From: Streptomyces malaysiensis subsp. samsunensis
GTDB lineage: Bacteria > Actinomycetota > Actinomycetes > Streptomycetales > Streptomycetaceae
Direction of reading: 5' to 3'
NCBI RefSeq assembly: GCF_024519315.1
Contig: NZ_JANIIC010000004.1
Span: 248,001 to 312,000 of the forward strand
DNA: 64,000 bases
Shown: piece after piece, positions 1-9,562 of the stretch
Numbering within the stretch: the first letter of the stretch is position 1
Layout of the letters: the number at the start of each line of letters is the position of its first letter
Notes under the pieces: generated by a model
Told to the model about the DNA's origin: nothing
What the model saw: the letters and a program-made list of their open reading frames with translations, nothing else
Database searches by the model: none
Translations under genes and position numbers: made by a program

Positions 1-316
1 TGAGGGCGAGCAGCGCCATGCCGCGGGCGCGGGTGTCGCCGTGCCGGTAGTAGGTCAGGTGCAGGGTGCGGTGGCGTGTGTGGTCGAAGGTGGCCACGTA
101 CGCCTGGGCGGCCTCGGTCGGTGTCAGGCGGCGAAGGTGGTCGGTGACGGTGGCGAGCCGGTCGCGGTCGACGGGGTCGGTGAGCGCCGGAAGGGCGGCC
201 TCGATGTCGTCCAGGCGGGCGAGCACCGCCTGGTCGGGGTAGCGCAGCAGGACCGAAGCGGCGCGGTGCAGCAACGGGGTGTCGGGAGGCCGATGGCGGG
301 CGCCGCGGCGGATCAC
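1..316 (-). CDS. narJ: NarJ nitrate reductase assembly chaperone (partial, 3' end outside window)
   Basis: This is the N-terminal part (about 105 codons) of the cytoplasmic chaperone that inserts the molybdenum cofactor into NarG before membrane attachment. It starts at a GTG whose last two bases are shared with the narH stop codon (GTGA overlap), so it is translationally coupled. The readable protein has the helical opening of the family (LLRYPDQAVLARLDDIEAAL) and the diagnostic LTYYRHGDTRARGMALL segment, which closely matches the conserved NarJ tyrosine/GDTR motif. The gene runs off the left edge. narI, the cytochrome b subunit, would be expected next and is not visible. Confidence 0.93.
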   Translation of the reverse strand, partial: MIRRGARHRPPDTPLLHRAASVLLRYPDQAVLARLDDIEAALPALTDPVDRDRLATVTDHLRRLTPTEAAQAYVATFDHTRHRTLHLTYYRHGDTRARGMALLAL

Positions 317-1992
317 CGGCCGCTCCCGTCGCCGAAGAGACCGGGGGCGGTGCCGGTGCCGTTCCAGCCGAGGAGGTTGAAGCGCACCTTTCCGTCGCCG
401 TCGCGGAAGTGACTGCCGCCGCCCGGCGTGGACAGGCCCGACGGCGGTGGCGGGGCGGCGGAGAGCTGGTCCGGCTGGTGGGGGCCCGAGTCGGTGAGAC
501 CGCCGGGGTGGTCGAGGGAGCAGTGCTGGGCCATCAGGGCGCCGGAGCCCTCGGCGTGGACGCGCGGGATGACGTACCGGTCGTCGTACTTGGCGATGGC
601 CAGCAACCGGTACAGGTCCTCGATGTCCTCGGCGCTCGCGCCCACCGAGTCCAGCAGCTCCGGGTCGGCGGGGTCGCCGAGCTGGGCGCGGCGCATGTGC
701 GTGCGCATCACGGTCAGCTTCCGCAGCACGCCCTCGACCACCGTCGTGTCCCCGGCGGTGAACAGGTTCGCCAGGTACTCGACCGGGATGCGCAGGGAGT
801 CGATGGCGGCGAAGATCCGGTCCGGGTCGTCATGGTGGTGGCCGGTGACGTGGAGGGCCTCGGTGACCGGGGAGAGCGGTGGGATGTACCAGACCATGGG
901 CATGGTGCGGTACTCCGGATGCAGCGGCAGCGCCACGCGGTGCTTCTTGATCATGGCGTAGGCGGGGGAGCGCCGGGCGGCCTGGATCCAGTCGTGGGCG
1001 ATGCCGTCACGCTCGGCCGCGGCCCGCACCCGCGGATCGTGCGGGTCGAGGAAGACGGACAGCTGGGCCTCGTACAGGTCCTTCTCGTCGGTGACGGAGG
1101 CGGCCCGAAGGACCGCGTCGGCGTCGTAGAGCATCACGCCGAGGTGGCGCAGCCGTCCGACGCAGGTCTCGGAGCAGATGGTGGGCTGCCCGGCCTCGAT
1201 GCGCGGGTAGCAGAAGGTGCACTTCTCGGCCTTGCCGGTGCGGTGGTTGAAGTAGACCTTCTTGTACGGGCAGCCGGAGACGCAGAACCTCCAGCCGCGG
1301 CATCGGTCCTGGTCCACCAGCACGATCCCGTCCTCCACCCGCTTGTACATCGCCCCCGATGGGCAGGAGGCGACGCACGAGGGGTTGAGGCAGTGCTCGC
1401 AGATCCGCGGCAGATAGAACATGAACGCCTTCTCGAACTCCAGCCGCACCCGCTCGGACATGCCCTCCAGGTTCGGGTCGGCGGCAGCGTAGGAGTCCGC
1501 CCCGGCGAGGTCGTCGTCCCAGTTGGGGCCGTGTACCGGGCGCATATCGCGGCCGGTGAGCTGGGACTTGGGCCGGGCGCTGGGGAAGGAGTCGGACAGC
1601 GGGGCGGTGGTCAGGGACTGGTAGTCGTACGTCCACGGCTCGTAGAAGTCGTCCAGAGAGGGCAGTTCGGGGTTGTAGAAGAGGGTCGCCAGCTTGCGCA
1701 GTCGCCCGCCGGCCTTCAGTTTCAGCTTTCCGCGGCGGTTCAGCGTCCAGCCGCCCTTCCAGCGCTCCTGGTCCTCGTAGCGGCGCGGGTATCCGGTCCC
1801 CGGCTTGGTCTCGACGTTGTTGAACCACATGTACTCCGAGCCCGGCCTGTTGGTCCAGGTCTGTTTGCAGGTGACCGAGCAGGTGTGGCAGCCGATGCAC
1901 TTGTCGAGGTTCATCACCATCGCCACCTGGGCCATCACCCGTCCGATGGCGGCTTCGCCACGGGGGCCGACGGCGGCTCGCCCGCGGGACAT
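313..1992 (-). CDS. narH: Nitrate reductase beta subunit, iron-sulfur protein NarH
   Basis: This 559-residue electron-transfer subunit passes electrons from the NarI hemes to NarG. The four cysteine clusters of the family are visible: CIGCHTCSVTCK near the N-terminus, CEHCLNPSCVASCP, then CRGWRFCVSGCP, where Trp replaces one Cys as expected for the [3Fe-4S] centre, and CTFCYPR. The ATG overlaps the narG stop codon (TGATG). A second possible start is the Met at residue 20 (MAQVAMVMNLDKCIGCH), which matches the usual NarH N-terminus better. The first 19 residues may therefore be an extension or not translated. The gene ends in the GTGA overlap with narJ. Confidence 0.96.
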   Translation of the reverse strand: MSRGRAAVGPRGEAAIGRVMAQVAMVMNLDKCIGCHTCSVTCKQTWTNRPGSEYMWFNNVETKPGTGYPRRYEDQERWKGGWTLNRRGKLKLKAGGRLRKLATLFYNPELPSLDDFYEPWTYDYQSLTTAPLSDSFPSARPKSQLTGRDMRPVHGPNWDDDLAGADSYAAADPNLEGMSERVRLEFEKAFMFYLPRICEHCLNPSCVASCPSGAMYKRVEDGIVLVDQDRCRGWRFCVSGCPYKKVYFNHRTGKAEKCTFCYPRIEAGQPTICSETCVGRLRHLGVMLYDADAVLRAASVTDEKDLYEAQLSVFLDPHDPRVRAAAERDGIAHDWIQAARRSPAYAMIKKHRVALPLHPEYRTMPMVWYIPPLSPVTEALHVTGHHHDDPDRIFAAIDSLRIPVEYLANLFTAGDTTVVEGVLRKLTVMRTHMRRAQLGDPADPELLDSVGASAEDIEDLYRLLAIAKYDDRYVIPRVHAEGSGALMAQHCSLDHPGGLTDSGPHQPDQLSAAPPPPSGLSTPGGGSHFRDGDGKVRFNLLGWNGTGTAPGLFGDGSGR

Positions 1993-4900
1993 CAGAACCG
2001 CACCTCCTGGGCGCGGCGGCGGATGACGGTGATCTCGTCGCGCTGGTTGCCGGTGGGGCCGATGTAGTTGAAGCCGTAGGAGAACTGCGCGTATCCGCCG
2101 ATCAGATGGGTGGGTTTGATCAGCAGCCGGGTGAGGGAGTTGTTGCCGCCGCCGTGCAGGCCGGAGGTCTCGGTGCGCGGGACGTTCAGGTGCCGGTCCA
2201 TGGTGTGGTACATGAACACCGTTCCCTCGGGCATGCGATGGCTGACCACGGCCCGGCAGGCGACCACGCCATTGCGGTTGTACGCCTCGATCCAGTCGTT
2301 GTCCGCGACCCCGATCTTCGCCGCGTCCAGCGGGCTCATCCAGATGACCGGGCCGCCGCGGAAGAGCGTGAGCATGTGCAGGTTCTCCTGGTACTCGGAG
2401 TGGATGGACCACTTCGAGTGCGGGGTGAGGTAGCGCACCACGATCTCCGGCCGCGCGCCCGCGGTGCGCTTCGGATCGCCGACGTGGGCGAGCATGTTCA
2501 ACGGCGGCCGGTAGACGGGCAGCTGCTCGCCGAACTCGGCCATCCAGTCGTGATCGAGGAAGAAGTGCTGACGCCCTGTCAGGGTGTGCCAGGGTTTGAG
2601 GCGTTCGACGTTGACGGTGAACGGGGAGTAGCGGCGCCCCCCGGACTCGGTGCCGGACCACTCCGCCGAGGTGATCACGGCCCGCGGCTGGGTGCGGGTG
2701 TCCTCGAAGGTGATCCGGTCGCCCGAGCGCTCCTCGGCGAGATCGGCCAGCTCCACTCCGGTGCGCCGTTCCAGGGCGCGCAGCGACGCGGCCGCGAGGC
2801 GGCCGTTGGTGGTGCCGGACAGTGCCAGGATCGCCTCGCAGAACTGGTCGTCGCGGGCGATGGACGGTCGTCCGTCGGCCACGCCGCCGCGTACCGTGCC
2901 GTTGCGGCGGCGCAGGTCGTCGATCTCCACGTCGGGCTTCCAGGTCACGCCCTTCGTGCTGGTGCCGAGCGTGTCGAGCAGCGGTCCGACCGCGGCCATC
3001 TTCTCCGCGACCGCGGTGTAGTCGCGCTCGACCACGATCAGCTTCGGCATGGTGCGGCCGGGGACGGGTTCGCACTCCCCGGCCTTCCAGTCCCGCACCC
3101 TGCCGTGCGGCTGGGCCAGCTCGTCCGGGGTGTCGTGGGCCAGCGGGGCGGCGATCACATCGCGCCGCACACCGAGGTGCCGGGTGGCCAGTCGCGAGAA
3201 TTCGGCGGCGATGGTGTGGAAGATCTCGAAGTCGGTGCGCGTCTGCCAGGGCGGGGCGATCGCCGGGCTGAAGGCGTGCACGAAGGGATGCATATCGGTG
3301 GAGGACAGGTCGTACTTCTCGTACCAGGTCGCGGCGGGCAGCACCACGTCGGAGAACAGGCAGGTGCTGGTCATCCGGAAGTCCAGGGCCACTGACAGAT
3401 CCAGCTTGCCGACCGGCGCCGGGTCGCGCCAGGCCACCTCCGCCGGGCGCAGGCCGGGTGGCGTCTCGGCGGCGGTCACCGCGTCGTCGGTGCCGAGCAG
3501 GTGCCGGAGCATGTACTCGTGCCCCTTCATCGACGAGGCGAACAGGTTCGCCCGCCAGATGAGCAGGACCCGGGGGAAGTTGGCCGGGTCGTCCGGGTCC
3601 TCGGCGGCGAACCGCAGCCGCCCGGCCTTCAGCTCCTCGACGACGAACGTGGGCACCGCCGTGCCGGCGCGTTCGGCCTCGTCGCACAGATCGAGCGGGT
3701 TGCGGTCGAAGGCCGGGTGGGAGGGCATCCAGCCCAGCCGCGCCGCGAGCGCGTTGCAGTCCGGCAGCGTCCGCCCCGCCAGTCGCCCCTCGCCCAGCGG
3801 TCCGGCCAGTGTGTCGGCGGGGAAGGTCTCGTAGCGCCACTGGCCGGTGGCCAGCCAGAACAGCGGCGTGCCCACCATGTGCCGGGTCGGGCGCTGCCAG
3901 TCCAGGCCGAACGCGAGATGGAACCAGCCGGTCAGCGGGCGTACCTTCTCCTGGCCGACGTAGTGTGCCCAGCCGCCGCCGTTGACGCCCTGGCTGCCCG
4001 TGAGCATCAGCAGGGAAAGGAAGGCGCGGTAGATCTGGTCGGAGTGGAACCAGTGGTTGGTCCCCGCCCCCATCGCGATCATGGAACGGCCACCGGTGCG
4101 CTCGGCGTTGCGCGCGAACTCCCGGGCCACTCGGGCCGCGGTCTTCGCCGGCACCGAGGTGATCGCCTCCTGCCACGCCGGGGTGTACGGCTGGTCCGCG
4201 TCGGCGTATCCGGTCGGCCACACCCCCGGCAGCCCCTCGCGGGCCACCCCGTACTGGGCGAGGACCAGGTCGAACACGGTGGTCACCAGGTGCCCCGCCA
4301 CCCGCACGGCCGGCACACCGCGCCGCAGGACGGCGCCTCCCTCCGCCGGGCCGGTGTCGAACCGGGGCAGGTCCACCGCCACCGCCTCGGCCCCGGGGCG
4401 GTCGTGCAGGGACAGCAGCGGGTCGACCCCCTCCAGACGCAGATTCCACCGCGGACCGGATGACTGCCGCCGCGATGCCCAGCGGAAGCCCAGCGACCCG
4501 TTCGGCACGACCGGACGACCGGTCGCCGCGTCCAGCAGCACCGTTTTGAACTCCGCCGCCTCGCCCCCGTCGCCGGGCAGGTCTGCGCGGGGCAGGTCTG
4601 CGCGGGGCAGGTCGGCGTCGGGCAGGTCGGCGGCGGTGAGGAACTTGTCCGGGACGAACACTCCCTCACGTTCCCGGAGCGTCACCAGGAACGGCAGGTC
4701 GGTGAAGGTCTTGGCGTACTCGGTGAAGTGCGGTACCCGCCGGTCGCGGTGGAACTCGGTGAGAATGACATGGCCCATGGCCATGGCCAGCGCCCCGTCG
4801 GTGCCGGGCGCCGCCGCCAGCCAGTCGTCGGCGAACCTGGTGTGGTCGCCGTAGTCCGGGGAGACCACGACGACCTTCTGGCCGCGGTAGCGGGCCTCGG

Positions 4901-5729
4901 TCATGAAGTGCGCGTCCGGGGTGCGGGTGATGGGCAGGTTGGTGCCCCAGACGATGAGGTAGCCGGCGTTCCACCAGTCGCCGGACTCGGGCACGTCCGT
5001 CTGGTCGCCGAAGACCTGTGGGGCGGCCATCGGCAGGTCGGCGTACCAGTCGTAGAAGGACGAGATCGTCCCGCCGATCATCGAGAGGAACCGGGTGCCG
5101 GCGGCGTAGGAGGCCATCGACATCGCCGGGATCGGAGAGAACCCGACGATCCGGTCCGGCCCGTGGCGCTTGACCGTGTGCACCTGCGCCGCCGCCACCA
5201 ACTCGGTGACCTCACGCCAGTCGCAGCGGACGAACCCGCCCTTGCCGCGCGCCCGCTTGTAGGCGGCGCGGCGCTCCGGATCCGAGGTGAGCCACTCCCA
5301 CGCCTCGACCGGATCCGGGTATCGCTCCTTCGCCCGGCGCCACAGCCGGAGCAGCGGGCCGCGCACATACGGGTAGCGAATGCGGGTCGGGGAGTAGGTG
5401 TACCAGGAGAAGGAGGCGCCGCGCGGGCAGCCGCGCGGCTCGTACTCCGGGGAGTCCGGCCCCACCGAGGGGTAGTCGGTCGCCTGCGTCTCCCAGGTGA
5501 TGATCCCGTCCTTGACGAACACCTTCCACGAGCATGACCCGGTGCAGTTCACCCCGTGGGTCGAGCGCACCTCGCGGTCGTGCCGCCACCGCTCCCGGTA
5601 GAACTCCTCCGCCGCCCGACCGCCCTCCCGGTACAGCGTCCGCCGGTCGGGGGACTGCTCACCGGGGAAGAAGTACTGCGCCGTGCGCATCAGTCGCTCC
5701 GCCGCGTCGCCCGAGCGGTCGGTGCTCAC
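1992..5729 (-). CDS. narG: Respiratory nitrate reductase alpha subunit NarG
   Basis: This 1245-residue molybdo-bis-MGD catalytic subunit reduces nitrate to nitrite. The N-terminal FS0 iron-sulfur ligands are visible as HGVNCTGSCSWKVF (His58, Cys62, Cys66) followed by GCPRGASF. The GTG start at 5729 is preceded by a good ribosome-binding site (CAGGAGGCGAGGGAT). Longer in-frame starts would run into the upstream channel gene. There is no twin-arginine signal, as expected for a cytoplasm-facing NarG. One oddity is a short run of five-residue repeats (ADLPx, four copies) at about 4573-4635, encoded by near-identical 15-bp units. It probably sits in a surface loop. The narGHJ order, all overlapping, is the standard nar operon. 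Confidence 0.97.
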   Translation of the reverse strand: MSTDRSGDAAERLMRTAQYFFPGEQSPDRRTLYREGGRAAEEFYRERWRHDREVRSTHGVNCTGSCSWKVFVKDGIITWETQATDYPSVGPDSPEYEPRGCPRGASFSWYTYSPTRIRYPYVRGPLLRLWRRAKERYPDPVEAWEWLTSDPERRAAYKRARGKGGFVRCDWREVTELVAAAQVHTVKRHGPDRIVGFSPIPAMSMASYAAGTRFLSMIGGTISSFYDWYADLPMAAPQVFGDQTDVPESGDWWNAGYLIVWGTNLPITRTPDAHFMTEARYRGQKVVVVSPDYGDHTRFADDWLAAAPGTDGALAMAMGHVILTEFHRDRRVPHFTEYAKTFTDLPFLVTLREREGVFVPDKFLTAADLPDADLPRADLPRADLPGDGGEAAEFKTVLLDAATGRPVVPNGSLGFRWASRRQSSGPRWNLRLEGVDPLLSLHDRPGAEAVAVDLPRFDTGPAEGGAVLRRGVPAVRVAGHLVTTVFDLVLAQYGVAREGLPGVWPTGYADADQPYTPAWQEAITSVPAKTAARVAREFARNAERTGGRSMIAMGAGTNHWFHSDQIYRAFLSLLMLTGSQGVNGGGWAHYVGQEKVRPLTGWFHLAFGLDWQRPTRHMVGTPLFWLATGQWRYETFPADTLAGPLGEGRLAGRTLPDCNALAARLGWMPSHPAFDRNPLDLCDEAERAGTAVPTFVVEELKAGRLRFAAEDPDDPANFPRVLLIWRANLFASSMKGHEYMLRHLLGTDDAVTAAETPPGLRPAEVAWRDPAPVGKLDLSVALDFRMTSTCLFSDVVLPAATWYEKYDLSSTDMHPFVHAFSPAIAPPWQTRTDFEIFHTIAAEFSRLATRHLGVRRDVIAAPLAHDTPDELAQPHGRVRDWKAGECEPVPGRTMPKLIVVERDYTAVAEKMAAVGPLLDTLGTSTKGVTWKPDVEIDDLRRRNGTVRGGVADGRPSIARDDQFCEAILALSGTTNGRLAAASLRALERRTGVELADLAEERSGDRITFEDTRTQPRAVITSAEWSGTESGGRRYSPFTVNVERLKPWHTLTGRQHFFLDHDWMAEFGEQLPVYRPPLNMLAHVGDPKRTAGARPEIVVRYLTPHSKWSIHSEYQENLHMLTLFRGGPVIWMSPLDAAKIGVADNDWIEAYNRNGVVACRAVVSHRMPEGTVFMYHTMDRHLNVPRTETSGLHGGGNNSLTRLLIKPTHLIGGYAQFSYGFNYIGPTGNQRDEITVIRRRAQEVRF
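4573..4635 (-). repeat. 15-bp tandem repeat inside narG
   Basis: The segment reads GGCAGGTC(T/G)GCGCGG repeated in tandem, with the last copies slightly diverged. It encodes the ADLP-x pentapeptide four times without breaking the NarG frame. It is a small in-frame expansion and copy number may vary between strains. Confidence 0.7.
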
Positions 5730-5821
5730 ATCCCTCGCCTCCTGTGACAGGCCATGGTCAGTTTCGATTCCGTACCCCCGGGCCGCAATCGGCCAATCGC
5801 GCGAATCGCGGAGATGTCCCA

Positions 5822-6892
5822 TCAAGGCGATCCCGGATCGCCGGTGCGCCGCAGGGCCGTCGCCGCCGCGGCGAGCATGCCGATGAACGTCGCGGCCCAG
5901 ACCGCGAGGGCCGCCCACGCCTCGGCCGACCCGATCCCGGCCATCCAGCCCCACCGGCCGACGTGCCCCAGTTCCATGGTGGCCACCCCGTACATACCCA
6001 CCGGGAAGACCAGGCTCCATAGGCTCGCGTCGTACCGCAACGGCACACCGCGCAGCACGTGCCGCCACACCCCCAGGGCCAGCAGCAGCGGGATCAGCCA
6101 GGTGCAGAACGACCACTGCACCGCGGACACCCCCAGCACGAACGTCCTGGGCAGCAGCGCGTCGTCGGTGGGCAGCTGGAGGAGCCGCGCGCCCGCCAGT
6201 ACGGTGATCGCGGCGGCGCCCATGAAGACCCAATAGGGTGGCACCAGCTCCGCCGGTGCCACCGGTTCCAACAGCAGGCCGGCCAGTGCCAGCACGGCGG
6301 TCAGCAGATACTGGACCAGTCCGATGGCCCAGCACACCGAGGCCAGGGCACCCAGCATCCGGCCGCCGGTATGGGGGGCGAGGGAGGCGGCCGCGACCGC
6401 GATGGACTCGGTGCCCACCACCCAGAGGAACCAGGTGCCGTTCACCTGCCGGAGCGGGAGTGCGCGCCTGGCGCAGATCAGCAGCAGCGGCACGCCGTAG
6501 CCGAGCACCAGCCACCCGGCCACGCCGAGGGCGAGCAGTACCTCGGCCGCACCGTACCGCCGGCCGAGGGTCAACCTGGTCGCCAGCACGTCGGACGCGG
6601 CGACAAAGGTGAGGAAGGCGAACCCTCGCGAACCGGCGAGGTCCGCGAGGAAGCGCTGCCGCCATCGCACCAGGCGCCACAGGTAGAGCGCCCACAGCAC
6701 GACGTATCCGACAACCGCGATCAGCGCCAGGACCACCGAGGCGGTCCTCATACCGGGACGGGCGAACGCGGTGGACACGATGCCGGTCGCCATGACGAAG
6801 GCGAACGCCCCCGGGCTGAGGTTCTCCACCGCGGACGCCACCGCGGGCCGCCACCCGCCGGACGGCCGGGTGAACGGAGCGGCTCTCGTCAC
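5822..6892 (-). CDS. TehA/SLAC1-family (TDT) anion channel or transporter
   Basis: This is a polytopic membrane protein of about 356 residues with roughly ten hydrophobic segments. It opens with the family hallmark SPGAFAFVMATGIVS. The family covers bacterial TehA, C4-dicarboxylate carriers and plant SLAC1-type nitrate/chloride channels. The GTG at 6892 is chosen because AAAGGTGG lies just upstream. Another in-frame GTG at 6946 has no such site. The gene ends 92 bp before narG on the same strand and probably heads the same transcript. No NarK is visible, so a role in nitrate or nitrite passage is a reasonable inference, but tellurite or other anion transport is not excluded. Confidence 0.8.
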   Translation of the reverse strand: MTRAAPFTRPSGGWRPAVASAVENLSPGAFAFVMATGIVSTAFARPGMRTASVVLALIAVVGYVVLWALYLWRLVRWRQRFLADLAGSRGFAFLTFVAASDVLATRLTLGRRYGAAEVLLALGVAGWLVLGYGVPLLLICARRALPLRQVNGTWFLWVVGTESIAVAAASLAPHTGGRMLGALASVCWAIGLVQYLLTAVLALAGLLLEPVAPAELVPPYWVFMGAAAITVLAGARLLQLPTDDALLPRTFVLGVSAVQWSFCTWLIPLLLALGVWRHVLRGVPLRYDASLWSLVFPVGMYGVATMELGHVGRWGWMAGIGSAEAWAALAVWAATFIGMLAAAATALRRTGDPGSP

Positions 6893-7142
6893 GACACCAC
6901 CTTTCGTCTCGGCTCGGCAGGGGCCCGCGCGCCGCTGGTCGCTCACTCGACGGTGGCGGGTGACGCGCCGACTGACAGCGTCGCATCGGCGGTGATCATC
7001 CGGTGGGCGGCGACACGGTGTGCGGGCGTTCTCTGATCATGCTCCGCGGCTTCGCCGTCTCGGGGGCGGCGTAGGTAGTGTGGGCGTGGCGGGCAACGTG
7101 GCAAGAGGGGTATCGACTCCCGACGGGTCGGGAGGTTCTCAT

Positions 7143-8501
7143 ATGCCGGAGGATGCGCAGGGCCCGGAAGAAGTGGCCGATCGGGTGGTCGCCGCTTTGG
7201 AGGCGATGGGCCGGCCGTCGGAGGGAGAGTCCTTCGAGGAGCTGAGTGACCAGGTGCGGCAGCTGGCGCTCGGCCAGCACCGCCTGCGACGTCTGCTGGA
7301 CGCGGTGGTGGCCATCAGCGCCGATATGGACACCTATGCCGTGCTACAGCACATCGTGGAGGCGGCCGCCGACCTGGTCGGCGCCCGCTACGGTGCCCTG
7401 GGCGTCCTCGGCGAGGGCGGGGAATTCGTCGACCTGATCACCGTCGGCGTGGACGCCGAGCAGCTGATGGCCACCTCGGGCCTCCCCCAGGGCCACGGCC
7501 TGCTGATCACGCTGATCAGGGACCGAAAGTCGCTGCACGTCGATGATGTCGCGGCCGATCCCAGTTCGGTCGGCTTCCCGCCCGGCCACCCGGTGATGGC
7601 CACGCTGCTGGGCGTGCCGCTGATGGTGCGCGGCACCGTGTACGGCAATCTCTATCTGGCGGACAAGCACGACGGCACGCCGTTCACCGACGGTGACGGG
7701 GCCCTGCTGACCGCGCTGGCCAGCGCCGCGAGCGTCAGCATCGAAAACGCCCGTCTGTACCAGAGCCTCAAACACGCGGCCGAGCACTTCCAGCTGCGCA
7801 TGCTGCCCACCCTTCCGGACCTCGGCCCCCTGGACGTGGAGGGCCGGTACGAGCCGGCCTCCGAGCTCCCGCGGCTCGGCGGGGACTGGTACGACGCCCT
7901 GACCTTGCCGGATGGCGCCACCTGTGTCGTGGTCGGCGATGTCACCGGTCACGATGTGGAGGCCGCCCCGCTCATGGGGCAGATCCGCTATATGCTGCGC
8001 GCCCTGGTCTACGACCACGGTGGGCCACCCAGCCTGGTCGTCTCGAAGCTGGACCGCGCCTTGACGATGTTCGCGGAGCCTCCCACGGCCACCTTGGTCC
8101 TCGGCCGCATCGAGCACGCCGACGGGCGGTACACCCTTCGCTGGAGCAACGCCGGACACCCCCCGCCGCTGCTGATCGGCGCGGATGGCGGATCCCGCTA
8201 CCTCGCCCCGGCCCACCACGGGATTCCGGTCGGCATCGACCCCGTCGTCCCCCGGTACGACCACGCATACCCGCTGGCCGCGGGAAGCACCCTGCTGTTG
8301 TTCACCGACGGACTGGTGGAGCGCCGCGGCCAGGACATCGACGCGAACCTGGCCGCGTTGGCCGATCAGGCCGCCCGCCTGGCCACCGCCCCGCTGCGGG
8401 ATCTGTGCGCCGAGCTCGTCGCGGGGCGCTGCCAGGCGTTCCATGACGATGTCGCCGTGCTCGCCTTGCGCGTACCGGGCCACCGGGCGGAGTGGCGGTG
8501 A
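7143..8501 (+). CDS. GAF-domain SpoIIE/PP2C-type serine phosphatase
   Basis: This 452-residue protein has a GAF sensor domain (about residues 60-220, starting near LDAVVAISADMDTYAVLQHI) followed by a SpoIIE-type PP2C phosphatase domain (about 235-445). Phosphatase metal-site motifs are present: GGDWYDA, VVGDVTGHDVEAA, FTDGLVERRG and DDVAVLALR. Such proteins usually dephosphorylate anti-anti-sigma factors in partner-switching cascades. The ATG at 7143 has GGGAGG upstream at good spacing. An in-frame upstream start at 7020 has no support. It is divergent from the nar operon across about 250 bp. No anti-sigma partner or kinase is next to it, so its target is unknown. Confidence 0.9.
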   Translation: MPEDAQGPEEVADRVVAALEAMGRPSEGESFEELSDQVRQLALGQHRLRRLLDAVVAISADMDTYAVLQHIVEAAADLVGARYGALGVLGEGGEFVDLITVGVDAEQLMATSGLPQGHGLLITLIRDRKSLHVDDVAADPSSVGFPPGHPVMATLLGVPLMVRGTVYGNLYLADKHDGTPFTDGDGALLTALASAASVSIENARLYQSLKHAAEHFQLRMLPTLPDLGPLDVEGRYEPASELPRLGGDWYDALTLPDGATCVVVGDVTGHDVEAAPLMGQIRYMLRALVYDHGGPPSLVVSKLDRALTMFAEPPTATLVLGRIEHADGRYTLRWSNAGHPPPLLIGADGGSRYLAPAHHGIPVGIDPVVPRYDHAYPLAAGSTLLLFTDGLVERRGQDIDANLAALADQAARLATAPLRDLCAELVAGRCQAFHDDVAVLALRVPGHRAEWR

Positions 8502-8523
8502 CGAACTCCGAGACAGGCGGCGG

Positions 8524-9054
8524 TCACACGCGGTCGTAGACGAGCAGCCCGTCACCGCGCAGCCGGGCCCCCGCCGTCGGACGGTGCTCGGTGAGCCGCC
8601 CGTCGTGGGCCAGGTGCAACACCTGCGCGTGGCGGGCGAGAACGGCGAAATCGGCGATGATCCGCCGGTGGCAACGCCACCACACGGACTCACCGCACAT
8701 CACGGCGGTACGGAGGTCGGCCGCCTGCCGGAGCAATTCGTCCATGGCCGCCAGGAAGTCCGGGTGGCGGGTGTAGCCGGCGTATCCCCGGAAGGAGGCG
8801 TTCTCCCAGAAGACGTCGGGGGAGTCCGGGGACGCCTTGCGAAAGCCTCCCAGCCGCTGCTCCCACCGGTAGTCGATCCCCTCCTCCGGCAGCCACCGCC
8901 GGAGCGCTTCCCGGCCCACGTCGGCGTTGTGCCGACTGCCGGGTGCGGTCCGTATGTCGACGACGGCCAGGACGTCGGCGCCGTGCAGCAGCGCGGCCAG
9001 CCGCTGGTGTCCCGCGGTGCCGTGCCCGAACGTCAGCAGCGTCACCGAGGTCAT
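8524..9054 (-). CDS. DUF488 family protein
   Basis: This 176-residue protein of the DUF488 family begins with LLTFGHGTAG and carries the conserved MCGESVWWRCHRR segment, whose Cys and His residues are the family signature. The biochemical function of the family is not established. It is convergent with the phosphatase gene (22 bp between stops) and lies 12 bp downstream of a second, distantly related DUF488 gene, so the two are probably co-transcribed. Confidence 0.85.
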   Translation of the reverse strand: MTSVTLLTFGHGTAGHQRLAALLHGADVLAVVDIRTAPGSRHNADVGREALRRWLPEEGIDYRWEQRLGGFRKASPDSPDVFWENASFRGYAGYTRHPDFLAAMDELLRQAADLRTAVMCGESVWWRCHRRIIADFAVLARHAQVLHLAHDGRLTEHRPTAGARLRGDGLLVYDRV

Positions 9055-9066
9055 CCCTGGCGCCGG

Positions 9067-9429
9067 TCACCGCTTCGCGGACAGCCACTCGGCGAGGACG
9101 GCGGCCTGGCTGTGGTCCACGTCCTGGGTGGCGGTCAGCAGCGTGAGCCTGTCATGGGAGGCCAGGTCCCTCAGGCGCTCCGCGGCCTGCTGGTGTCCGG
9201 CATCACGCAGTTCGGCGCGGTAGCGGCGGCGGAACTCGGTGAAGCGGGCGGGTTCGTGGCCGTACCACTTCCGCAGTTCGCTGGAGGGAGCCACATCGCG
9301 CAGCCACTCGTCCAGGTGCGCGTCCGCCTTGCGCATGCCACGCGGCCAGACACGGTCGACGAGCACCCGTTTGCCGTCCTGGGGAGAGGTCTCTTCGTAG
9401 ACCCGCCGGTAGGTGATCTGCTTGGCCAT
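9067..9429 (-). CDS. DUF488 family protein, YeaO-like
   Basis: This 120-residue protein starts MAKQITYRRVYE and contains the YeaO-type segment VLVDRVWPRGMRK, then DVAPSSELRKWYGHEP and a C-terminal LLTATQD. These are characteristic of the short YeaO branch of DUF488. The start at 9429 is set by GGAGG eight bases upstream. It sits directly upstream of the longer DUF488 gene. Having both branches side by side suggests a joint role, possibly in stress response, but nothing in the sequence shows what the proteins do. Confidence 0.85.
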   Translation of the reverse strand: MAKQITYRRVYEETSPQDGKRVLVDRVWPRGMRKADAHLDEWLRDVAPSSELRKWYGHEPARFTEFRRRYRAELRDAGHQQAAERLRDLASHDRLTLLTATQDVDHSQAAVLAEWLSAKR

Positions 9430-9562
9430 TGACGGCACCTCCAGACCGGATCGGCCGCCCCGACCCGAAGCCGGTGGACGGCTCACCGCAACGACACCCG
9501 GTGGGCATGTCCGACTCCGACATTCTATCGGCGATGACGGGTGGGAGCCGGTCGAGAGCCGC

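Noticed and set aside
313..4449. A 1378-residue fusion of narG and narH
   Set aside because: The front part is narG in the wrong frame; the real narG frame ends at 1992 with a start/stop overlap with narH.
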